Assembly (NCBI GenBank): GCA_023436805.1
Contig: JAEZHT010000078.1
Location: 1 to 64,000 of the forward strand
Length of the DNA stretch: 64,000 nucleotides
Direction of reading: 5' to 3'
DNA from: Bacillota bacterium
Lineage (GTDB): Bacteria; Bacillota_I; Bacilli_A; Acholeplasmatales; UBA5453
The translations under genes were made by a program, and so were the position numbers. This document shows, one piece after another, positions 25,576 to 37,538 of the stretch (position 1 is its first letter; every line of letters begins with the position of its first letter). The notes below the pieces were generated by a model. It made no database searches. It was not told the DNA's origin and worked only from the letters and a program-made list of their open reading frames with translations.

Positions 25576-26755
25576 TTTGGTGTGTTTTTAGACGTATATA
25601 ACGGATGGTTAATAACGCAAGGATGCTACTAGAGAAAATTAAAACATAGGGATAAAATGCGATACTGGTTCGATCGAAGAGTAAACCAGCAAGTGGCGTC
25701 ATGATGCCAAAACCCATATAGCCGATTACCATTTGGAGTGAAATAATTTTAGATAATGCCTTCGATTCGAAATGTGTATTATTGGTGAACATCATGTTTG
25801 GATAGATCGGTCCAGACCCTATCCCCAATAAACCAACCACAATGAAGTAAAATGGTTCAAATGACACATTAAATAAAAGAAGTATCGCTCCAGATAAGAT
25901 TAAACTGACCCCCGCATAGATCAATTGATGCGGGGTGAATTTTTTAGCGAGGAAACCCGATAATAATCGACCAATTGTTAACCCTAAGTAATATGTGGTT
26001 GCGAACAAGGCGGCAATCGATGCACTCACACCTTTTTCTATAAATATATAAGAAGCAATCCAAACACCCAACAAGGATTCAATATGAACATAGAACAAGA
26101 AGATGAACATTGAGTTCAAAGCCCCTTTGATTTTAAAAGCAACCTTCAGTGGGATGTGTTCGTGGTGTTCTTTTTCGACCTCGGTTTCCTTCGTCCATAA
26201 TTTGAAAGATAGAAAAACCAACAGAGCTATGAATAACAAAATGCTACCTACGATGATGTAACCCATTCGCCATGAATTGAGTTTTAAAGTATAGGCCATT
26301 ATCGATGGACCCGCAGTCACACCGACACCATAGAATGAGTGTAAATAACTCATGTGTGAAGCTTTGTAGTTTTTAGCCAGATAGTGGTTTAATGAAACAT
26401 CGATGGCACCGGCACCCATACCTAAGGGAATGGCGAAGAATAACATTTGATAAAATGCACTGACTTGACTTAAAAGAATTAAAGCCAACCCTGTGAATGT
26501 GATTGAAACAAATGTGATCCATTTGGTTTGAAATAGGCGTAATAATCTCGGTGCGTTATAAGTCGACAAGATGGACATGATGTATACAACAACAGTCATT
26601 AGACCCAGTGTGCCAAGAGGTACATTCAAATCCACACGAACCAAGTTCCAAGCAGAACCTAGTAAGGCATCAGGTAGACCCAAAGCGATGAACGCGATAT
26701 AAATTACTGCCAAAAGAAGAAATGCATATGTGAGTTGTTTTTTAGATTGTATCAT
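25562..26755 (-). CDS. MFS transporter
   Basis: About 397 aa with 12 membrane helices in two six-helix halves. Motifs typical of MFS include FFAIPLGMGAGAIDVSLNHY, like the sugar/fucose permease branch (FucP/Bsc6), and GIGSGPIYPNMM in the second half. Substrate unknown. The ATG at 26755 is preferred to an upstream GTG (26764), because AGGTGA lies 7 nt before it. The terminator of the upstream VOC gene separates the two. Confidence 0.87.
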   Translation of the reverse strand: MIQSKKQLTYAFLLLAVIYIAFIALGLPDALLGSAWNLVRVDLNVPLGTLGLMTVVVYIMSILSTYNAPRLLRLFQTKWITFVSITFTGLALILLSQVSAFYQMLFFAIPLGMGAGAIDVSLNHYLAKNYKASHMSYLHSFYGVGVTAGPSIMAYTLKLNSWRMGYIIVGSILLFIALLVFLSFKLWTKETEVEKEHHEHIPLKVAFKIKGALNSMFIFLFYVHIESLLGVWIASYIFIEKGVSASIAALFATTYYLGLTIGRLLSGFLAKKFTPHQLIYAGVSLILSGAILLLFNVSFEPFYFIVVGLLGIGSGPIYPNMMFTNNTHFESKALSKIISLQMVIGYMGFGIMTPLAGLLFDRTSIAFYPYVLIFSSSILALLTIRYIRLKTHQNIST

Positions 26756-26791
26756 GTGTATCACCTATTCAATGATAGCATAACACTAAAT

Positions 26792-26812
26792 AAAAAGCAC
26801 CCATTGGGTGCC
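26792..26812 (-). terminator. Terminator of the VOC gene
   Basis: GCACCC (26797-26802) and GGGTGC (26806-26811), with a T-tract on the minus strand. Confidence 0.75.
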
Positions 26813-26814
26813 GA

Positions 26815-27204
26815 TTATACTTTGAAATAAAAGACTTCAAAACGATGACCATCCAAATCTCTGAATGAACGGTAATACATAAAATCATTATCAGTGGCTT
26901 GTCCAAACTCTCCGCCTTTAGCTTCCTTGACTTTAGTAAGCAACGTATCTACCGCTAACTGGCTTTCAAGTTGAAAACTGATGATGACTTCGGTTTGATT
27001 AAAACTATTGGGGGTTTCAGATAAGGTGAAACCTCTAAATTTATCTCTATTCATTACCATTAAATAAGTCGTGTCATTAATCACGACACAAATGCCGGAT
27101 TCATCTGAGTATTGTTCGTTGATTGAAAAACCAATGTGGGTAAAAAATGATCTAGATAATGTGACATCTTTTGTTTCTAAGTTTAAGAACGTATTGGTAA
27201 CCAT
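26815..27204 (-). CDS. VOC (glyoxalase/bleomycin-resistance) superfamily protein
   Basis: 129 aa with two beta-alpha-beta-beta-beta modules. Typical marks are NLETKDVTLSRSFFTHIGF at the start and SFRDLDGHRFEVFYF at the end. Members bind a metal in a cupped sheet and act as isomerases, dioxygenases or resistance proteins. Metal ligands cannot be fixed with confidence here, apart from the C-terminal Glu of FEVF. RBS GGAGG 8 nt before the ATG. Single gene with its own terminator. Confidence 0.85.
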   Translation of the reverse strand: MVTNTFLNLETKDVTLSRSFFTHIGFSINEQYSDESGICVVINDTTYLMVMNRDKFRGFTLSETPNSFNQTEVIISFQLESQLAVDTLLTKVKEAKGGEFGQATDNDFMYYRSFRDLDGHRFEVFYFKV

Positions 27205-27263
27205 ACAATCGCCTCCACCTTCATCATAGGCGATTTATGATGATTCACCAAAAGATATGCAAA

Positions 27264-27296
27264 AAAAGACGATGATTTTTGAGGTCATCGTCTTTT
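27264..27296 (-). terminator. Terminator of ppdK
   Basis: 12-bp stem AAAAGACGATGA (27264-27275) with TCATCGTCTTTT (27285-27296). The T-tract is on the minus strand. Confidence 0.85.
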
Positions 27297-27305
27297 AAAT
27301 TGTTA

Positions 27306-29933
<2,628 letters not shown>

Positions 29934-29969
29934 TTTATCTTCCTTTCATAACGATTTTCATACAGTTAA

Positions 29970-29997
29970 ATTATAACACAACATAATAAAAAGACAA
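29970..29997 (-). promoter_or_regulatory. ppdK promoter
   Basis: Minus strand: TTGTCT (29997-29992), 16-nt spacer, TATAAT (29975-29970), ahead of a 36-nt leader. Confidence 0.65.
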
Positions 29998-30128
29998 TGA
30001 TTTTCACGCATGCGTTCGCACATACACACGATAAGTCACTTTATTATCCATCGGATTAGTGATATACTATTATAAGGCACTTAATGAGAAATCACGCCTT
30101 ATATACCTAGAAAGGGCTTGAAAAAACC

Positions 30129-31070
30129 ATGTATGAAGACATTTTAGCGAAAGTGATGGGTCATCAAACCATCATCATTCATAGACACACCAAACCCGAT
30201 TTTGATGCCATTGGTTCACAAGTCGGATTGAAGGAAATATTGGTTGAGAATTTCCCAAATAAACACATATTTGTGGTAGGCGACCAAAACCGTTTTGATA
30301 TGGACAACGATATGCAGACCATACCCGATGATTTATACCAAGATGCGTTGGTATTTATTCTAGATGTGGCTGTAAAGCATATGGTATCCGATGAGCGTTA
30401 TAAATTAGCGAAAGAAGTCATCGTGATTGACCACCATAAAAATGCTTGTGACATCGAAAATGCGAGCATTGTTTTATCGGATGCTTCGTTCAGCGCTTGT
30501 GCTGAACTCATCACCGATATGGCATTAGAATTGAATTTAAAGATTAACCCTAGAGCGGCATCGTTCTTGTACGCGGGCATTGTTACCGATACAGGTCGAT
30601 TCCAATGGATGCATAAACCAGAACGCGTGTTCTTGATTGCTTCCATGTTGACAGGTTTAGGGGCTAAAACCACAGAACTGTATGATTTCTTATACGTTGA
30701 AACACTTGAATCCAAACAGATGAAAAATTACTTTTCGAATCGTTTTGTGTTTGAAGATGGCGTTGCATATCTTAAGAATGATCAAGAGGTCTTTGAAAAG
30801 TTTAATGTCGATGTCTTTACGGTATCGCGTGGCATGGTCAATTTAGCTGCTGGTATCGATACCATCAAAATTTGGTTAAACTTCACATGGGATGCTGAAA
30901 AGAACATCATCTTAGGCGAATTTAGAAGTAGAGGTATCAAGATTGTTGATATCGCTAAAAAATATGGTGGTGGTGGACATGAACAAGCGTGTGGGGCATC
31001 CCTACAAACTTGGGACCAAGTCGACCAAGTCATCCACGATTTCAAACAGTTATTAAAGGAGAACAATTAA
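30129..31070 (+). CDS. nrnA: DHH/DHHA1 phosphoesterase, NrnA-like (copy 1)
   Basis: 313 aa. DHH domain motifs HRHTKPDFDAIGS (about 18-30) and VIDHHKN (about 99-105) supply the metal site. A C-terminal DHHA1 domain has GGGGHEQACGAS. NrnA-type proteins degrade 2-5 nt RNA fragments and may dephosphorylate pAp or open pGpG/pApA. The -10-like TGATATACT about 60 nt upstream and a weak RBS (AAAGGGC) precede the ATG. A related gene follows after 1 nt. Confidence 0.88.
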   Translation: MYEDILAKVMGHQTIIIHRHTKPDFDAIGSQVGLKEILVENFPNKHIFVVGDQNRFDMDNDMQTIPDDLYQDALVFILDVAVKHMVSDERYKLAKEVIVIDHHKNACDIENASIVLSDASFSACAELITDMALELNLKINPRAASFLYAGIVTDTGRFQWMHKPERVFLIASMLTGLGAKTTELYDFLYVETLESKQMKNYFSNRFVFEDGVAYLKNDQEVFEKFNVDVFTVSRGMVNLAAGIDTIKIWLNFTWDAEKNIILGEFRSRGIKIVDIAKKYGGGGHEQACGASLQTWDQVDQVIHDFKQLLKENN

Positions 31071-31071
31071 T

Positions 31072-32019
31072 ATGATTAACCCAATTATCATCAAGAAGAT
31101 TAAAGAATATAACCGAATCATTATCCATGGGCACCAAAGACCAGATGGTGACTGCTATGGGGCACAATTTGGTTTAAAGAGTATCATCCAAAATTCATTC
31201 CCAAATAAAGAAGTTTATGTGGTCGGAGAAACCTCTGACTTTGTAAGCTTTGTCGGGACACCTGATATCATCGAAGACAGCCTTTATGAAGGGGCACTAT
31301 CGATTGTTGTCGATACCGCAACCGAAGAACGTATTTCAGATAAGCGATATATCTTAGGTAAGGAAACCATCAAGATTGATCACCACATTCCAGTGAATGA
31401 TTATGGCATGTATAAATGGGTGGACACTACCTATCCGTCCTGTGCACAAATGATTGCACACTTTTACAAGACCTATAAAAAAGAATTGAAGTTAGGTTTC
31501 GATGGGGCATTAGCGATGTATGTAGGGATCCTCACAGACACCGGTCGTTTCCGCTTTAGAGGGGTATCCAAACAAACACATGAAATCGCTGGTATGTTAT
31601 TAAACCACGGGGTTGATGTGGAATTTGTCGATAGCAAACTATCGGTTGAATCTTTGAATATGGTCAGACTTAAAGGCTATATTTTATCCAACTTTAAAAT
31701 GACAGATGCTGGGTTTATCTACGTTACTTTAGATCGTAAAACGATTGAATCATACAATGTTACCGATGAACAAGCAGCATCCATGGTATCCGTGATTGGC
31801 GGGATTGAAGGTTACCCTGTTTGGGCAATTATCTTAGAATACCCAGGTTCGGAAATTCGCATTAGATTGCGTTCTAACGGCCCTGTGATTGCGCCACTCG
31901 CAAATGAATTTGGTGGCGGTGGACATGCGAAAGCATCCGGAGCTAAATTGGATTCATGGGCAGATTTAGATCGTTTTGTCGCTCGTACAAACGAGTACAT
32001 CAACGCATTAAAGAAGTAG
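31072..32019 (+). CDS. DHH/DHHA1 phosphoesterase, NrnA-like (copy 2)
   Basis: 315 aa, a diverged paralogue of the preceding gene with the same layout. Metal-site motifs are HGHQRPDGDCYGAQ and IKIDHHIP; the C-terminal motif is GGGGHAKASGAKL. Both copies keep all the recognised motifs, so neither looks like a pseudogene. Two tandem copies suggest split substrates, for example nanoRNA versus pAp or linear pApA from c-di-AMP; cdaA occurs in this genome. RBS AAGGAG. Likely cotranscribed with copy 1 and with the ttcA-like gene (7-nt gap). Confidence 0.88.
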   Translation: MINPIIIKKIKEYNRIIIHGHQRPDGDCYGAQFGLKSIIQNSFPNKEVYVVGETSDFVSFVGTPDIIEDSLYEGALSIVVDTATEERISDKRYILGKETIKIDHHIPVNDYGMYKWVDTTYPSCAQMIAHFYKTYKKELKLGFDGALAMYVGILTDTGRFRFRGVSKQTHEIAGMLLNHGVDVEFVDSKLSVESLNMVRLKGYILSNFKMTDAGFIYVTLDRKTIESYNVTDEQAASMVSVIGGIEGYPVWAIILEYPGSEIRIRLRSNGPVIAPLANEFGGGGHAKASGAKLDSWADLDRFVARTNEYINALKK

Positions 32020-32026
32020 GTTTATA

Positions 32027-32899
32027 ATGGAAATTAGAGAAGTATGTGAACGCATTGTCGTCACAGAACCGTTACAATCGTTAGAACAAATAGAACGCAG
32101 TATCATCAAATCTTACCGTAAGGAAATTTGGGCAAAGTTCATCAAAGCCGTCAAAGATTACAAGTTGGTTGAAGAAGGCGATAAAGTCGCTGTCGGCATA
32201 TCTGGGGGTAAAGATTCGTTATTAATGGCGAAGCTTTTCCAAGAATTACACAGACATTCAATAGTCAAATTCGATGTGGTTTATTTAGCGATGGACCCAG
32301 GGTTTGCACCAATCAATTTGGCATTGTTGGAATCTAATTGTAAGTATTTAAATATCCCATTAGTCATTAAAAAATCCAACGTGTTTGCTGTAGCGGGCAA
32401 GATTGCATCTGACAACCCATGTTACATGTGTGCGAGGATGCGCCGCGGATTTTTATACAATGCCGCTCAAGAACTGGGTTGTAATAAATTGGCCTTAGGT
32501 CACCATTTTGATGATGTAATTGAGACCACCATGTTGAATGTTTTATATGGGGGACAGTTTAAGACCATGGTACCTAAAATTACTGCCGATAACTTTGATG
32601 ATATCGAGCTCATTAGACCACTCTTTTACATCAAAGAAGCAGACATCCTAAGATTCACAAAAACCAATGGTATACAATCAATGAACTGTGGGTGCACCGT
32701 GGTAGCAAGCAAAACATCATCCAAACGTAGAGAGATTAAAACGATGATTGCAGAACTTCGTAAGATCAATCCCGAGGTGGATCAATCGATATTCAAAGCA
32801 GCTGAGAATGTTAATTTAAATGCCGTATTGGGCTATCAATACGAAGATAAAAAATACGATTTCAACGAAATTTATGAGGAAAGGAACAAAGAAAAATGA
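32027..32899 (+). CDS. ttcA: TtcA-like tRNA thiolation PP-loop ATPase
   Basis: 290 aa. The PP-loop GISGGKDS (57-64) activates the target base by adenylation. A Cys pair PCYMC (Cys132, Cys135) and NCGC (Cys221, Cys223) fit the Fe-S-binding pattern of the TtcA/TtuA group, and MRRGFLYNAAQELGCNKLALGHH is typical. TtcA makes 2-thiocytidine-32 in tRNA; related proteins act on other bases, so the target is not certain. TGA stop, overlapping the mgtC start by 4 nt (ATGA). Confidence 0.85.
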   Translation: MEIREVCERIVVTEPLQSLEQIERSIIKSYRKEIWAKFIKAVKDYKLVEEGDKVAVGISGGKDSLLMAKLFQELHRHSIVKFDVVYLAMDPGFAPINLALLESNCKYLNIPLVIKKSNVFAVAGKIASDNPCYMCARMRRGFLYNAAQELGCNKLALGHHFDDVIETTMLNVLYGGQFKTMVPKITADNFDDIELIRPLFYIKEADILRFTKTNGIQSMNCGCTVVASKTSSKRREIKTMIAELRKINPEVDQSIFKAAENVNLNAVLGYQYEDKKYDFNEIYEERNKEK

Positions 32900-33435
32900 A
32901 TCCGTTTGAAGTAGAATTACAAGTGTTTCAAAGTGGTGAATTTTGGCTAACTGTGATGTTACCATTAGCCATTTCATTGTTTTTTAGTTTTATGATTGGA
33001 CTTGAAAGACAAAACATTGGTAAATCCGCCGGGATTTCAGCGCATATTTTGATTGGGATGGCAACCGCAATCATTGGTATTGTTCAATTATTTATGTATA
33101 AAGCACAAGGCGCAGATTCTTCAGCAGACAACCAAAGATTGATTGCTCAAGTGTTACCTGGTGTTGGTTTTATTGGTGCAGGTGTCATCATGAAAGGTGG
33201 TAAAACCATCATCGGTTTGACCACAGCAGCCACCATTTGGGCGACCGCCATTATGGGACTTGTCGCAGGTTCTGGCTATTATATTACCGCGACCATTTTT
33301 GGATTATTCTTGGTATTATTCATCTACCTAAGAGATATCAAACGTGGCATCAATCCATTCATTCCACACGTTCACCACGATTTCCTTGAGAGTGAAATCG
33401 ATGTAGAGGACGATGACAAGCGTCGTCACGCTTAA
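32896..33435 (+). CDS. MgtC/SapB family membrane protein
   Basis: 179 aa with about four to five membrane helices. Family motifs MIGLERQNIGKSAGISAHIL and PGVGFIGAGVIMKGG are intact. The acidic C-terminal tail after residue 160 is shorter than the ACT-like domain of Salmonella MgtC. Members are linked to Mg-limited growth and to ATP synthase regulation. Translationally coupled to the ttcA-like gene. A terminator follows. Confidence 0.88.
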   Translation: MNPFEVELQVFQSGEFWLTVMLPLAISLFFSFMIGLERQNIGKSAGISAHILIGMATAIIGIVQLFMYKAQGADSSADNQRLIAQVLPGVGFIGAGVIMKGGKTIIGLTTAATIWATAIMGLVAGSGYYITATIFGLFLVLFIYLRDIKRGINPFIPHVHHDFLESEIDVEDDDKRRHA

Positions 33436-33452
33436 TCTAGAATAAAGAATAG

Positions 33453-33475
33453 AAACGCAAACCTGCGTTTTTTTC
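33453..33475 (+). terminator. Terminator after mgtC
   Basis: AAACGCA (33453-33459), loop AACC, TGCGTTT (33464-33470), T-tract. Confidence 0.85.
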
Positions 33476-33497
33476 TTATTTTTAGGGGTGGATGTTG

Positions 33498-33503
33498 TAT
33501 AAT
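33498..33503 (+). promoter_or_regulatory. mnmE promoter -10
   Basis: TATAAT 20 nt before the ATG, preceded by TTG. Confidence 0.45.
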
Positions 33504-33523
33504 ATTGCTTAGGATGTGATGAC

Positions 33524-34873
33524 ATGATTTTCGATACCATCGCTGCCATCGCGACCCCATTTGGAACCGCCGGGATCGCCATCATTCGAATCTCTGGTTC
33601 AGAGTCAATCAAGCTCGCCAACCAAGTATTCAAGGGCAGAAATTTATTAAAAGTGAAGACGCATACTGTGACCTATGGACACATCATCGACAAGCAAGGC
33701 AACACCATCGATGAAGTCATGGTTACCGTGATGAAAGCACCCAAAACATTCACCGCCGAAGACACGGTAGAAATCTCGTGTCATGGGGGTATTTTAGTGA
33801 CTCAAAAAGTACTCGAAAGGGTCTTAGAAACCGGCATTAAATTGGCAGAACCAGGCGAGTTTTCCAAACGTGCTTATGTCAATGGACGCATCGATTTAAC
33901 CCAAGCAGAAGCGATCATGGACCTCATCCACGCTAAGAATGAAAACGCGATGAAGCTGGCATTATCCGGTCTTCGCGGAGACATCAAAAAGGGGATTGAA
34001 TCCATTCGTGGTGAACTCTTAAACATCATTGCGCAAATTGAAGTCAACATCGATTATCCTGAGTATGATGACGCTACCACCATGGGCAATGAACTCATCA
34101 AACCAGAAGTCATCAAAATTAAGGAAAAACTCATCCGATTGTTGGATGATTCGAATAAAGGAAAAATCATGCGTGAAGGTGTGAAAACAGCGATTGTTGG
34201 GAAACCAAATGTCGGCAAAAGTTCACTTTTGAACGCACTCCTCAATGAAGAACGTGCGATTGTCACAGACATTGAAGGAACGACCAGAGACACCATTGAA
34301 GCTTACATCAATATCGGTAACATCACGTTAAATCTCATCGATACCGCTGGGATTCGTGAAACCAAAGATGTGGTTGAAAAGATTGGTGTAGACCGTTCTA
34401 AAAAAGCCATTGAAGAAGCAGAACTCATCATATTAGTCCTAGACCAAAGTCGAAAGATTTCAAAAGAAGACATCGAACTTTTAGAAGCCACACAAAACAA
34501 GAAACGCATCATTGTAGGTAATAAAAACGACCTCAGTAAGGCCATCGATTTAGACATCCATATGTTGAGTTTATCGACGTTGACCAAAGAAGGACTCGCT
34601 GAACTAGAAAAGGAAATCGTCAAAGTTTTAGGTATGGAAGATATCCAAGAAAAAGACTTTAATGTGATTTCAAACATGCGCCATATCGGCAAAATCAAAG
34701 ATACCATCCAATCACTCGAAGACGTCTTAAATGCCATCGCGATTGACATGCCAATTGACATGACAGAGATCGATTTAAAGCGTGCATGGCAAACCCTTGG
34801 TGAAATCACAGGCGATTATCACCCAGAAGATTTAATCAGTGAATTATTTTCTAAATTTTGTTTAGGCAAGTAA
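33524..34873 (+). CDS. mnmE: tRNA modification GTPase MnmE
   Basis: 449 aa. The N-terminal tetrahydrofolate-binding domain (about 1-118), the helical domain and an inserted G domain are present. G-domain motifs are GKPNVGKSSL, DTAGIRET and NKND. The C-terminus FSKFCLGK matches the conserved FCIGK with the Cys needed for modification. With MnmG it installs cmnm5 on U34 of tRNAs. The RBS-start block AGGATGTGATGACATG resembles that of the glycosyltransferase gene at 3053. A single gene, followed by the dnaX unit. Confidence 0.96.
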   Translation: MIFDTIAAIATPFGTAGIAIIRISGSESIKLANQVFKGRNLLKVKTHTVTYGHIIDKQGNTIDEVMVTVMKAPKTFTAEDTVEISCHGGILVTQKVLERVLETGIKLAEPGEFSKRAYVNGRIDLTQAEAIMDLIHAKNENAMKLALSGLRGDIKKGIESIRGELLNIIAQIEVNIDYPEYDDATTMGNELIKPEVIKIKEKLIRLLDDSNKGKIMREGVKTAIVGKPNVGKSSLLNALLNEERAIVTDIEGTTRDTIEAYINIGNITLNLIDTAGIRETKDVVEKIGVDRSKKAIEEAELIILVLDQSRKISKEDIELLEATQNKKRIIVGNKNDLSKAIDLDIHMLSLSTLTKEGLAELEKEIVKVLGMEDIQEKDFNVISNMRHIGKIKDTIQSLEDVLNAIAIDMPIDMTEIDLKRAWQTLGEITGDYHPEDLISELFSKFCLGK

Positions 34874-34880
34874 CCAATTC

Positions 34881-34899
34881 ATATCATATATGATATAAT
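34881..34899 (+). promoter_or_regulatory. dnaX promoter with palindromic -10 region
   Basis: TGATATAAT (34891-34899), 24 nt before the ATG. It overlaps the 16-bp palindrome ATATCATATATGATAT (34881-34896). Confidence 0.55.
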
Positions 34900-34922
34900 A
34901 CAAAAGCAAAGGAGTGTGCGAT

Positions 34923-36641
34923 ATGTCCTATCAAGCGTTATATAGAACGTATAGACCTAGAACATTTAAAGAAGTAGCAGGACAAGAAGTCATCGTCAAG
35001 ACATTACAAAATGCCTTGTTGCATGACAAAATTGCACATGCCTATTTGTTTAGTGGTCCCCGCGGTACCGGTAAAACGAGTATCGCGAAAATATTGGCCA
35101 AAGCAGTTAACTGTGAACGCGCACCCATCAATGATGCTTGTGGTGAATGTGCGACATGCAAAGCGATTCAATCCAACACGATTGGCGATGTCGTTGAAAT
35201 TGACGCCGCATCCAACAATGGTGTCGATGAAATCAGAGACTTGCGTGAAAAGGTCAAATATTTACCGAGCATGGGGAAATTCAAAGTCTATATCATCGAT
35301 GAAGTTCACATGCTATCCACTGGCGCATTCAATGCGTTATTAAAAACATTAGAAGAACCACCAAAACACGTCATATTCATTCTCGCAACCACAGAACCCA
35401 ATAAAATACCCTCGACCATCTTATCCAGATGTCAACGCTTTGATTTTAGAGGGATTTCACCCAGTGATATCGAGAAAAAACTGAAAGAAATCCGTGATAT
35501 CGAACAGATTAAAATTACGGATGCTGCCATTAGAGAAGTGGCAAGATACGCCGAAGGCGGTCTGAGAGATGCTTTAAGTTTACTCGATCAAGCCATTTCA
35601 TTTTCCGATGAAGATGTCACCGAAGAAGATATTTATGCTGTCTCAGGCAGTGTATCGAAGAAAAACCTCATCCAACTGTTAGATTATATCTATCATAAGA
35701 AAACCACCGAAGCATTCTCATTGTTGAATGACATGATTGAAGACGGTAAAGAAGTGAATAAGATTGTATCGGATTTGATCTCAACACTCAGAGACTTATT
35801 GATTGAGAAGAACGTCGTATTTGACGCATTGAGACCAACCAAATACGTTGAAGACATTTCCAAGCAATATTCCAACGACCGCATTTACTTTTATCTAGAA
35901 GTATTGAACGGTACCCAAAACGACATCAAATGGAGCAATCAAAAACGAGCGTATCTAGAACTCGCCATCGTTAAAATGATCGACCACCAAAATGTTGACC
36001 GCATCAACTATCAAGAACAACTTCAAGGGTTACATGAACGCATCAAAGGGTTGGAATTTGACATTTCTAAACTTAAGACGGCACCAAGAGAAGTTAAGCG
36101 TGTGGTTGAAGAAAAAGAAATTTCAACACCAGAACTGCATGTAGAGACCACCACAGATAAAAAACCGTTGGTGAGCGTGAGCGACGTAGAAAGATTGTTA
36201 CAATCCGCCAACGTTGACCGCAAAGCTTTACTGCTCAAGGGGTGGGAACGCCTCCCTCAAATCAAAGATGCGAAACTACAAGCCGCAGCGATGTTGTTGC
36301 ATGAAGGCAAACTGGTCGCAGCCACAGACAAGGAAATCCTCATCGTCTACCCGGATAAGATCAATTGTCAAATGATGTTGAAACCGAATACCAAAAAATT
36401 GGTATTTGAAATATTGAATAGCAAAACCAAACTCATCGAAGACTATATTTGTATCGATGACGCTTCATGGCAAGTGCTTTATGCAAGTTTTGCAAAACAA
36501 TGGCGTGAAGGCAATAAAAAACCAGTATTACCTAAACTCGATTTAGGTTTATATGAAGCCACTGAAGAATCTTGGCAACCAGGATCTGTATCCTTAGCCA
36601 TCGATTTCTTTGGTAAAGATAAAGTCATGATAAAGGAGTAA
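34923..36641 (+). CDS. dnaX: DNA polymerase III subunit gamma/tau
   Basis: 572 aa clamp-loader ATPase. Walker A GPRGTGKTS, the zinc module with CERAPINDACGECATC, Walker B IIDEVHML and sensor TILSRCQRFDF are visible in the first 180 residues. The collar domain and a tau-like C-terminal extension follow. ATG at 34923 is chosen because AAAGGAG lies 8 nt before it; an upstream GTG (34914) overlaps that RBS. No clear slippery A/T run for programmed frameshifting was noted. First gene of the dnaX-ybaB-recR unit, the common Firmicutes order. Confidence 0.96.
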   Translation: MSYQALYRTYRPRTFKEVAGQEVIVKTLQNALLHDKIAHAYLFSGPRGTGKTSIAKILAKAVNCERAPINDACGECATCKAIQSNTIGDVVEIDAASNNGVDEIRDLREKVKYLPSMGKFKVYIIDEVHMLSTGAFNALLKTLEEPPKHVIFILATTEPNKIPSTILSRCQRFDFRGISPSDIEKKLKEIRDIEQIKITDAAIREVARYAEGGLRDALSLLDQAISFSDEDVTEEDIYAVSGSVSKKNLIQLLDYIYHKKTTEAFSLLNDMIEDGKEVNKIVSDLISTLRDLLIEKNVVFDALRPTKYVEDISKQYSNDRIYFYLEVLNGTQNDIKWSNQKRAYLELAIVKMIDHQNVDRINYQEQLQGLHERIKGLEFDISKLKTAPREVKRVVEEKEISTPELHVETTTDKKPLVSVSDVERLLQSANVDRKALLLKGWERLPQIKDAKLQAAAMLLHEGKLVAATDKEILIVYPDKINCQMMLKPNTKKLVFEILNSKTKLIEDYICIDDASWQVLYASFAKQWREGNKKPVLPKLDLGLYEATEESWQPGSVSLAIDFFGKDKVMIKE

Positions 36642-36645
36642 TTAT

Positions 36646-36933
36646 ATGAATGCAGGCATGATTAAAAAACTACAAAAAATTCAAAAAGAGATGCAAGAAA
36701 CCCAAGAAAGATTACAAATGACAGAATTCACAGGCACAGCCAGTGGTGTTAGAGTGGTCATGTTGGGTTCACACCAAGTCGTCGACATCAAAATTTCCGA
36801 TGAATTACTGGAAGATGTTGAGATGTTACAAGACGCGATTTTAGCAGCCATCAACAATGCAGTTGAAGTTGTGGACAAAACCACCAATCAAGAAATGAGC
36901 AAATTCACTTCAGGCATGGGGATGGGCTTCTAA
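36646..36933 (+). CDS. YbaB/EbfC nucleoid-associated protein
   Basis: 95 aa. N-terminal helix rich in Lys, Gln and Met, then the conserved central sheet GTASGVRVVMLGSHQVVDIKI and a C-terminal helix. YbaB/EbfC dimers bind DNA and are nearly always encoded between dnaX and recR, as here. The stop overlaps the recR start by one base (TAATG). Confidence 0.94.
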   Translation: MNAGMIKKLQKIQKEMQETQERLQMTEFTGTASGVRVVMLGSHQVVDIKISDELLEDVEMLQDAILAAINNAVEVVDKTTNQEMSKFTSGMGMGF

Positions 36934-37526
36934 TGAAGTACCCTGAAAGTTTTTTAAAACTTGTAGAAGATTTTAAAAAATTTCCTGGTATCGGTAAAAA
37001 GACCGCTGAAAGGTTGGCACTTTATACCATCTCTACGATCGATAAAGATCAAATCAACGCATTCAGCCAACATTTGGTTGAAGCGAAACAAAACATCTCA
37101 CATTGTTCGATATGCGGCACCCTGATGGAAGCCCATTGCCCAATATGTGAAGACAATAACCGTGACCGAAACACCCTCATGGTAGTTTCGGAAGACAAAG
37201 ATGTGTTCGTCCTTGAAAGAAACCCGATATACCATGGGTTATACCATGTGTTGGGCGGTTCGATTGATTTTTCTCGAGGCATTGGTCCGGAAGATTTAAA
37301 CATCGAATCCTTGTTTCAACGATTGAATGGATTGGAAGAAATCATATTGTCTTTGGCTGGTACTGTCGAAGGTGAACTCACTGCACAGTATTTGAAGGAA
37401 TTGTTAAAGCCAAAAGGCATTAAAGTTTCTCGTATCGCATATGGCATTCCAGTCGGTGCAGACTTGAGTTTCGCGGATGACCACACCCTAGAACTCGCAC
37501 TGAATAATAGACAAAAGTACGAATAG
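36933..37526 (+). CDS. recR: Recombination mediator RecR
   Basis: 197 aa. Helix-hairpin-helix KFPGIGKKTAERLA (about 14-27), four-Cys zinc finger CSICGTLMEAHCPIC (about 57-71) and a Toprim domain with VVSEDKDVFVLER are intact, and length is normal. It works with RecO and RecF to load RecA on gapped DNA. Translationally coupled to ybaB. The next gene begins 12 nt later with GGAGAT as RBS. Confidence 0.96.
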   Translation: MKYPESFLKLVEDFKKFPGIGKKTAERLALYTISTIDKDQINAFSQHLVEAKQNISHCSICGTLMEAHCPICEDNNRDRNTLMVVSEDKDVFVLERNPIYHGLYHVLGGSIDFSRGIGPEDLNIESLFQRLNGLEEIILSLAGTVEGELTAQYLKELLKPKGIKVSRIAYGIPVGADLSFADDHTLELALNNRQKYE

Positions 37527-37538
37527 GAGATAACGTAT

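Noticed and set aside
34303..34809. Long open frame on the minus strand inside mnmE
   Set aside because: It is the antisense shadow of a well-conserved gene, is Ser/Met-rich and has no RBS. Similar shadows inside dusB (53467-54135) and the uracil permease gene (43718-44116) were left out for the same reason.
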